Assembly (NCBI GenBank): GCA_900552545.1
Contig: USAL01000053.1
Span: 1 to 11,721 of the forward strand
Direction: 5' to 3'
Length of the DNA: 11,721 nucleotides
Source of the DNA: an uncultured Sutterella sp.
Lineage (GTDB): Bacteria; Pseudomonadota; Gammaproteobacteria; Burkholderiales; Burkholderiaceae_F
The notes beneath the pieces were generated by a model, which had not been told where the DNA came from, made no database searches, and was given only the letters and a program-made list of their open reading frames with translations. The translations under genes were made by a program, and so were the position numbers. Shown here piece by piece: positions 6,663 to 11,721 of this stretch (within the stretch, counting starts at the first letter, position 1; each line of letters begins with the position of its first letter).

Positions 6663-7646
6663 CTAATCGCGCACGGCGCGCGCAAGCGTCGTGATGTGCG
6701 CCACGGCCGAGCGTGCGAGCGAGCGGACGTTGTAGCCGCCCTCAAGAATGCTCACGATGCGCCCGCCGCAGACCGAACGGGCCACGCGCATGATCTCGCA
6801 CGTGAGGTACGAATAGTCGAACTCGGTGAGCTTGATCAAGGCCGTCTTCTCGTCGCGGTGCGCGTCAAACCCGGCCGAGACCAGAATCAGATCGGGCTTG
6901 AAGTCAAGAAGTTTTGGCATCCACTCGCGGCTGATGCGCTTGAGGACTTCCTCGCCCTCGGCGCCTTCGGCCAACGGCGTATTGATGATGTTCTCGGCCG
7001 TCGCCTGCGGCAGACCGAACGGAAAGGCGCTTTCCTGGTAGAGGCTGAAAAGCCTGATGCGAGGGTCGTTCTTGACGATGTCCTCCGTTCCGTCGGCGCG
7101 GTGCACGTCGATGTCAAGGATGGCCACGCGTTTGAGGCCGATCACCTCAAGCGCATGCAGCGCCGCACAGGCGACCGAATTGACGAGGCAGAACCCGTGT
7201 CCGAAGCTGCGTCCGGCATGGTGTCCGGGCGGACGGATGCAGGCAAAGGCGTTTCGCAATTTCCCCGCGCAGACCTGCCGCACGGCTTCGATGGCCGCAC
7301 CGGCGCTTTTCAAAGCCGCCTCAAAGCTCTGGGCGTTGATCGAGGTGTCGGCACTTACCATTTCCTGAGGCAAGTCCTTGGGCGAACTTGCGCCCGCGCG
7401 GCCGCCTGCGACCGCCGCACGAAGGCGCTCGGAGGCCGCTTCGAGCCGCTCGATGTAGTCCTTGTCGTGGGCGCGAAGCACGTCCTTGATGCTTGCCTCT
7501 GGACTTGTGAGCGGCACCACGAAGCGCGACAGGCCGCTTGCGATCATCTGGTCGAGGATCGCCTCAAAGCGCGCAGCGGTCTCCGGATTGCCGCGTCCCT
7601 GATCGTAGACGCCGCACAGATCGTGCGTGAAAAATCCCGTGGGCAT
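6663..7646 (-). CDS. Histone-deacetylase-family amidohydrolase (AcuC/AphA-like)
   Basis: A 327-residue zinc-dependent deacetylase-fold protein. Bacterial relatives remove acetyl groups from polyamines, acetyl-lysine or other small amides; the substrate here is unknown. Family landmarks are HDKDYIERL (60-68), RPPGHHA with the catalytic His pair (142-143), GHGFCLVNSVA (149-159), DIDVH with zinc ligands Asp180 and His182, SAGFDAH with zinc ligand Asp261, and LEGGYN with transition-state Tyr305. The usual second His after DVH is Arg183, and the common FNN is VNS, so the pocket may differ. The start gives the typical MxTGFFTH beginning; AGGAG is present but about 19 bases away. It begins 54 bases after the helicase stop, so co-transcription is possible, though a promoter candidate lies inside the helicase 3' end. 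Confidence 0.9.
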   Translation of the reverse strand: MPTGFFTHDLCGVYDQGRGNPETAARFEAILDQMIASGLSRFVVPLTSPEASIKDVLRAHDKDYIERLEAASERLRAAVAGGRAGASSPKDLPQEMVSADTSINAQSFEAALKSAGAAIEAVRQVCAGKLRNAFACIRPPGHHAGRSFGHGFCLVNSVACAALHALEVIGLKRVAILDIDVHRADGTEDIVKNDPRIRLFSLYQESAFPFGLPQATAENIINTPLAEGAEGEEVLKRISREWMPKLLDFKPDLILVSAGFDAHRDEKTALIKLTEFDYSYLTCEIMRVARSVCGGRIVSILEGGYNVRSLARSAVAHITTLARAVRD

Positions 7647-7700
7647 GATGCTGTTGGCTTTCGCTCTCCTGGTGCCGGGGTTGGTCAGTCGCCGCCCGCC

Positions 7701-10088
7701 TCACGTATCGTGAGAGGGTGCAAGTTTTGCGACTGCCTCACGACTAGCATAGAGCCTTCGGTCGGCAGACGCAACTTTCGATGTACCATTGTCGTGCTCC
7801 ACCGCCTCGCCCGCCGGGCTCGTGAACCGGTGCGTGGCACCCCCGGCGCAGCGCTCGCGCCAGCGCGCAACGCGCGCCTTCATGCCGACGATGTCGAGCA
7901 CCCCGCGCGCAAAGCCCTTGCGCACGAGCTCGGGCGGCACGAATTCGTCGTACTTTTCAAAGACGGGCACCTCGTTGGGATACAAGAGTTCCAGCGGATC
8001 AAAACCCGTTGCCGCCGCCTCTCCCACCACCGCGTAGAAGGTCTCCTCTGTCACCTTCATCGTGAACTGCATGTAGTAGGGCCGCGCCGAGGTGAGGCCT
8101 TTCAAGCCCAACCTCCCCGCACAGCGGCGCTTCAAGAAGCGCTCAAGCGCAAGAAACGCGTAGCTTCCCAACCACGGGAAAAGCGCCCACATGTTGCCGC
8201 CCAAGTGCACGAGCGGGCGCTCGCGCATCCCAGAGCGCGCAAAGGTCACGCGCGCCTGCGCAAGGCGCCTTACCGCATGCCGCATGAGGTAGGGGTACTG
8301 CGCGTTTTCAAAGAGAACGCCGTACATGCGCTCAAGGATGTGGGTGTGGATGTCGCCTGCCACATCGCCGAAATAGGCAGGGATATTGCCCTTCACAAGC
8401 GTGCAGTAGACCTCGCGTCTCTCGTGGTCGACCTCGTCGACCGCCCAGACGCGGCCTGCGATGGCGATCTTTTCGCCCACGGGCGGCGGCCGGCAGATCG
8501 TGCCGAGCTCTTCGCTTGCGGCTCGCACCGTGTACTCGATGTTTTCCTGAAAGACGGCAAAGAACTTGTAGTTGTTGACGACGCGCTCGCCCTCAAGCCC
8601 CACGATGAGCCCGCCCGTCTCCGTGCGGCTGATGTGCTCGATCTCAATCAAGTGCCGCAGGAGCATCCGGTAGTCGTCTTGTGTAATACCGCGAAAGCAA
8701 AAGAGCGAGAGCACGCGGCTAGCGAGCTCGGCGGGCGTCATTTCACCCGAGGCGGCAAGCGTGCTCATCGTCTGGTGGTACAGGAGGCTGTAGGGAAGTC
8801 GTCCCTCGCGCGGCGGCTCGACGAAGCGCTCTTCGACGTAGAGCTGCACAAGCGCAATGGCCTGAATGAGGTACCAGGGAATCGCTTCGGGGAGCATCGC
8901 GTGCGGCTCGGGGTGGTCCTCACGGATCACAAACCACATCTGCGAGGGACTGCCCCGGCGCCCGGTGCGGCCCATGCGCTGCAAAAACCCCGACACGGTA
9001 AAGGGCGCGTCGATCTGAAAGGCGCGCTCGAGGCGCCCGATGTCGATCCCAAGCTCAAGCGTTGCGGTCGCGCAGACGCTATCGAGCGACGCGTCGTCCT
9101 TCATCTCGGCCTCGGCGCTTTCGCGATAGGAGGCCGAGAGGTTTCCATGGTGAATCAAAAACCGCTCGGGCTCGCGGCGCGCCTCGCAGTACTGCCGCAG
9201 GCTCTGGCAGACCGCCTCGCACTCCTCGCGCGAGTTGGTAAAGATGAGGCACTTGCGGCCGCGGGTGTGCTCAAAGATGTACGCAAGCCCCGGATCGGCT
9301 CCGACGGGCGCGACGTCGCTCGCAGGCTCTACGGAAAGCGCGGCCGGTGCGGGTGCGGTTCCCTCCTCTCCCTCATCGGCTTGCGGCGCCGTCGTAAAGA
9401 AGTGCTCAAGCGACACGCGCCAGACTTCCTTTGCAGCCTCAAAGCGCGGGATGACCGTCGGGCGGCCGCTTCCTGCGGCAAGAAAGCGCCCTGCGGCCTC
9501 GGGCTTTCCGATCGTGGCCGACAATCCCACGCGGCGCGGATTGCAGCCCGCCGCACGGCAGAGCCGCTCGATGAGGCAGAAGGTCTGAAGCCCCCGGTCA
9601 CCTCGCAGCAGCGAATGGATCTCGTCGATCACGACAAAGCGCAGGTCTCCGAAGAGGGCCGCGAGATCGGCGTGCTTGTTGATCAAGAGGGACTCAAGCG
9701 ACTCGGGCGTGATCTGAAGAATGCCCGAGGGGTGCTTCATGAGCCGTCTCTTGGCGGCCTGCGAGGATTCGCCGTGCCAGCGCGTGACGGCGATGTCGCC
9801 CGCCTCGCACAAAAAACCGAGACGCTCAAACTGATCGTTGATAAGGGCTTTGAGCGGTGCGATGTAGAGCACGCCCACGCTTTTGGGCGGATCTTCAGCA
9901 AGAAGCGTCAGGATCGGAAAAAACGCCGCCTCGGTCTTGCCTGAAGCGGTCGAGGCCGTCAGAAGCACATTGTCGTCGGTCTCGAAGCTGGCCTGCGCCG
10001 CGGCATTCTGAACGCCGCGCAGCACCTTCCAGCCGCTTGCGTAGATGTAGTCCTGGATAAAAGGCGCATAGCGCTCGAAGGCATTCAT
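7701..10088 (-). CDS. sngC: Lhr/BrxHI-like DEAD/DEAH-box helicase, probable Shango SngC
   Basis: A 795-residue superfamily 2 ATP-dependent helicase. Domain 1 has TASTASGKTEA (Walker A Lys51), APLKAL (77-82), ITPESLESLL (126-135), DEIH (155-158) and SAT (190-192). Domain 2 has IFTNSR (282-287), TATLELGIDI (341-350) and QRMGRTGRRG (370-379). An Ala/Pro/Glu-rich linker, about 232-267, joins the two domains. The remainder resembles the winged-helix and C-terminal parts of Lhr-core and BrxHI helicases; full-length Lhr proteins are much longer. The ATG is backed by GGAGG seven bases upstream, 18 bases after the ATPase stop. Position after a BrxD-like ATPase and a TerB-C protein fits SngC of the Shango anti-phage system, presumably acting on foreign DNA. 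The last 45 or so residues look non-conserved and coincide with a GC drop. Helicase identity is firm; the system name is inferred from context. Confidence 0.9.
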   Translation of the reverse strand: MNAFERYAPFIQDYIYASGWKVLRGVQNAAAQASFETDDNVLLTASTASGKTEAAFFPILTLLAEDPPKSVGVLYIAPLKALINDQFERLGFLCEAGDIAVTRWHGESSQAAKRRLMKHPSGILQITPESLESLLINKHADLAALFGDLRFVVIDEIHSLLRGDRGLQTFCLIERLCRAAGCNPRRVGLSATIGKPEAAGRFLAAGSGRPTVIPRFEAAKEVWRVSLEHFFTTAPQADEGEEGTAPAPAALSVEPASDVAPVGADPGLAYIFEHTRGRKCLIFTNSREECEAVCQSLRQYCEARREPERFLIHHGNLSASYRESAEAEMKDDASLDSVCATATLELGIDIGRLERAFQIDAPFTVSGFLQRMGRTGRRGSPSQMWFVIREDHPEPHAMLPEAIPWYLIQAIALVQLYVEERFVEPPREGRLPYSLLYHQTMSTLAASGEMTPAELASRVLSLFCFRGITQDDYRMLLRHLIEIEHISRTETGGLIVGLEGERVVNNYKFFAVFQENIEYTVRAASEELGTICRPPPVGEKIAIAGRVWAVDEVDHERREVYCTLVKGNIPAYFGDVAGDIHTHILERMYGVLFENAQYPYLMRHAVRRLAQARVTFARSGMRERPLVHLGGNMWALFPWLGSYAFLALERFLKRRCAGRLGLKGLTSARPYYMQFTMKVTEETFYAVVGEAAATGFDPLELLYPNEVPVFEKYDEFVPPELVRKGFARGVLDIVGMKARVARWRERCAGGATHRFTSPAGEAVEHDNGTSKVASADRRLYASREAVAKLAPSHDT
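7746..7774 (-). promoter_or_regulatory. Candidate internal promoter for the deacetylase-fold gene
   Basis: On the minus strand TTGCGT (7769-7774), a 17-base spacer and TATGCT (7746-7751) lie inside the last codons of the helicase gene, about 100 bases before the deacetylase ATG. Spacing is ideal, box matches moderate. If used, the deacetylase is expressed independently of the defence genes. Confidence 0.35.
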
Positions 10089-10106
10089 GGGCGTGCCTCC
10101 GAGACC

Positions 10107-11465
10107 TTAGATCGTAAATTCCGCAAACTCGCCCGCGGTCTTATCGCTTACGGCCTCGGACTTGGCGTAGGTAAAGTCTTCGGACTTGAGAAGCTCGTCG
10201 ACGGCCGTGCCCGGGTGCTGATAGAGCAGATCCAAAAGCTCGATGAAGTCGCGGATCACCTCACGCGGCGTGATGTTTTGATCAGCCCCGATGCGCCCGA
10301 ACTCGATGCGGATGAAGTCCGAGAGCTCCTTCTCGCCCACCGTGCGCGCGTAGCCGTAAAGCGCACTGTGCATGTCGGCCAACTTTTCGCAGAGCACCAC
10401 CATCTCCTCGGGCGTCAAGGGATCAAGACGAATGACGGGTGCAAGAAGGTCGCGTGCGCCCGGGCGCGAGAAGCGGCCTTCGGCGAGGCGCGAACGCAGC
10501 GCTTCGTAGCTGTAGACGCCGCGGCGCTTGTCTTCGACGGCCTGAGGCGTTGCGCCCATGATGATCCCGAGATACCGGGCCTTGCCCTGCAGGGCGTCGT
10601 TGTACATCGCAAGGAGCTTTTCATAGTTGAACTGGCGGCTCGTTGCGTTGGGGATCTTGTAGATGTTGACGAGCTCGTCGATCATGATCATGAGCCCCTG
10701 ATAGCCCGCGTGCCGGAAAAAGACCGCAAAGAGCTTCAGGTACTCGTACCAGTCGTCGTCGGTGATGATGAGGTTCACGCCCAACGCCTGGCGGGCCTCG
10801 GTCTTTGTGGTGTACTCAGCGCGAAACCAGCGCACCACGCGCTGCTTCATGTCGTCGTCGCCCTCGACGTAGGCGTGGTAGTAGATCGAAAGCAGTCGGC
10901 CGAACTCAAAGCCGTGCACGAGTTCGCTCACGGCCGAGGTGACGGCAAGAATCTCGCGGTCAACGGCTTCAGTGAGCGCCGCCTCGCCCGCGGTGAGCCC
11001 CGTTTCCTGTGCGCACTTGGCCTGCACGCTCGAAATCCAGCGATCACGCACGAGCGTGAGCGCCCCGCCCTCGGGCCGGGTCTTGGTCGAGAGGTTGCCG
11101 ATGAGCTCGCGGTAGGTCGCAAGCCCCTGCCCGCGCGTACCCTGAAGGCGCCTTTCGGGCGAGAGATCGGCGTCGACCACGATGAAGCCCTTTTCCATCA
11201 CGTAGTTGCGGATCGTCTGCAGCAGAAAGCTCTTGCCCGCGCCGTAGCGCCCGACGATGAAGCGAAACGAGGCGCCGCCCTCGGCGATGATGTCGACGTC
11301 GTGCAAAAGCGCGGCGATTTCATTGGTGCGCCCCACGGCGATGTAGGGCAGCCCCACGCGGGGCACCACGCCGCCCTTGAGCGAGTTGATGATGGCCTGT
11401 GCAATGCGCCGCGGCACCTTGCGGGCGCATTCGGCTGCCGAAAGCTTCTTCTGAAGTTGCGTCAT
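10107..11465 (-). CDS. sngB: BrxD-like AAA+ ATPase (BREX_BrxC/BrxD family), probable Shango SngB
   Basis: A 452-residue P-loop ATPase of the family once called DUF2791, which includes BrxD of type 2 BREX. Near the N-terminus are VPRVGLPYIAVGR (34-46), typical of the family, then Walker A GRYGAGKS (72-79, Lys78), Walker B LMIMIDE (258-264) and a GATP stretch (304-307). RSRLAEGRF (324-332) follows and may supply an arginine finger. The protein looks cytoplasmic with no signal or membrane segment. It starts 33 bases after the upstream TerB-C-like gene, with no obvious ribosome site, and ends 18 bases before the helicase, so the three genes form one unit. BrxD/BrxHI pairs in BREX also couple such an ATPase with an Lhr-like helicase; no pgl genes are visible here. 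Role: probable ATP-driven sensor or loader in phage defence (inferred). Confidence 0.88.
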   Translation of the reverse strand: MTQLQKKLSAAECARKVPRRIAQAIINSLKGGVVPRVGLPYIAVGRTNEIAALLHDVDIIAEGGASFRFIVGRYGAGKSFLLQTIRNYVMEKGFIVVDADLSPERRLQGTRGQGLATYRELIGNLSTKTRPEGGALTLVRDRWISSVQAKCAQETGLTAGEAALTEAVDREILAVTSAVSELVHGFEFGRLLSIYYHAYVEGDDDMKQRVVRWFRAEYTTKTEARQALGVNLIITDDDWYEYLKLFAVFFRHAGYQGLMIMIDELVNIYKIPNATSRQFNYEKLLAMYNDALQGKARYLGIIMGATPQAVEDKRRGVYSYEALRSRLAEGRFSRPGARDLLAPVIRLDPLTPEEMVVLCEKLADMHSALYGYARTVGEKELSDFIRIEFGRIGADQNITPREVIRDFIELLDLLYQHPGTAVDELLKSEDFTYAKSEAVSDKTAGEFAEFTI

Positions 11466-11498
11466 AGAAAATCTGTCGTTACTAGCTGTCGATGCAGG

Positions 11499-11721
11499 TC
11501 AGGAACCAAGCAGCGCCTCAACGTCGCCCCGGTAGTCCTCCACGAGCGAGAGCTTGTCGTCTTCGCAGAGCACCACGCTGTCGCCCACCACATCGAAAAA
11601 CGTTTCGTTGATTGTATCTGCGACGACCTCGGGCATGAGATGGCTGCTGCGCATGTAGGCTTCGGGCGCCTCATGGGCCAGAAGCATGTCAAGCACATGC
11701 CGGTGCGCCGCATCAAGAGCC
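11499..11721 (-). CDS. sngA: C-terminal end of a TerB-C-domain-like protein, probable Shango SngA (5' part off the window)
   Basis: Only the last 73 residues are inside the window; the frame is open to the right edge, so the start is not seen. The peptide begins ALDAAHRHVLDMLL and contains HLMPEVVADTINETFFDVVGD, then a Cys-Glu-Asp-Asp stretch, and ends EDYRGDVEALLGS. The LMP...D.INE..FD..GD pattern is how I remember the C-terminal module of TerB-family proteins with a TerB-C domain. This family pairs with BrxD-like ATPases and helicases in Shango. An in-frame GTG at 11696 is very unlikely to be the real start because coding-like sequence continues upstream. Family assignment rests on a short fragment plus gene order, so it is less certain than its two neighbours. 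Confidence 0.62.
   Translation of the reverse strand, partial: ALDAAHRHVLDMLLAHEAPEAYMRSSHLMPEVVADTINETFFDVVGDSVVLCEDDKLSLVEDYRGDVEALLGS

Noticed and set aside
6696..9944. A 1082-codon open frame on the plus strand, longer than any annotated gene here
   Set aside because: It lies antisense to the deacetylase and helicase genes, both of which have complete family motifs. Its protein is Arg/His/Ala-rich with no recognisable domain. GC-biased third codon positions commonly keep the opposite strand open.
7701..11465. Type 2 BREX (BrxD with BrxHI)
   Set aside because: The ATPase and helicase belong to related families, but the gene before them ends like a TerB-C protein and no Pgl component is visible. 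Shango explains the order better; BREX stays possible only if such genes lie beyond the right edge.

Overview
This window looks like part of the chromosome of a GC-rich proteobacterium, most likely a betaproteobacterium of the order Burkholderiales. Evidence: GC is about 60% by eye, the order xseB-ispA-dxs is the one common in beta- and gammaproteobacteria, and GluQ-RS, a Bcr/CflA exporter and a CCA-encoding tRNA-Gly(GCC) gene are present. A gut genus of the Sutterellaceae would fit, but the sequence alone does not prove it. Every protein gene except gluQ lies on the minus strand.

Positions 1-2684 hold a tightly packed isoprenoid operon read right to left: xseB (exonuclease VII small subunit), ispA (short-chain prenyl diphosphate synthase, GTG start) and dxs (DXP synthase, cut by the left edge after 485 codons). 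The junctions overlap by 4 bases and 1 base, so translation is probably coupled. A 330-base gap precedes xseB. The tRNA-Gly(GCC) gene follows at 3015-3090 with a clear TTGACA/TACAAT promoter.

Positions 3294-6459 are ordinary chromosome: a Bcr/CflA-type drug exporter ending next to a 10-bp GC-rich hairpin, the divergent gluQ gene (tRNA-Asp queuosine glutamylation), and a small unassigned lipoprotein convergent with gluQ. Positions 6663-7646 encode a histone-deacetylase-fold amidohydrolase.

Positions 7701-11721 are the most interesting part. Three consecutive minus-strand genes are the C-terminal end of a TerB-C-like protein (right edge), a BrxD-like AAA+ ATPase, and an Lhr/BrxHI-like superfamily 2 helicase. 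This order matches the Shango anti-phage defence system (sngA-sngB-sngC). The helicase ends in a roughly 45-residue tail where GC falls sharply, which may mark the end of the acquired block. The deacetylase-fold gene begins 54 bases further on. It may be an unrelated chromosomal neighbour with its own promoter inside the helicase 3' end, or a co-transcribed accessory gene.

No rRNA, CRISPR array, insertion sequence, integrase or attachment site was seen.
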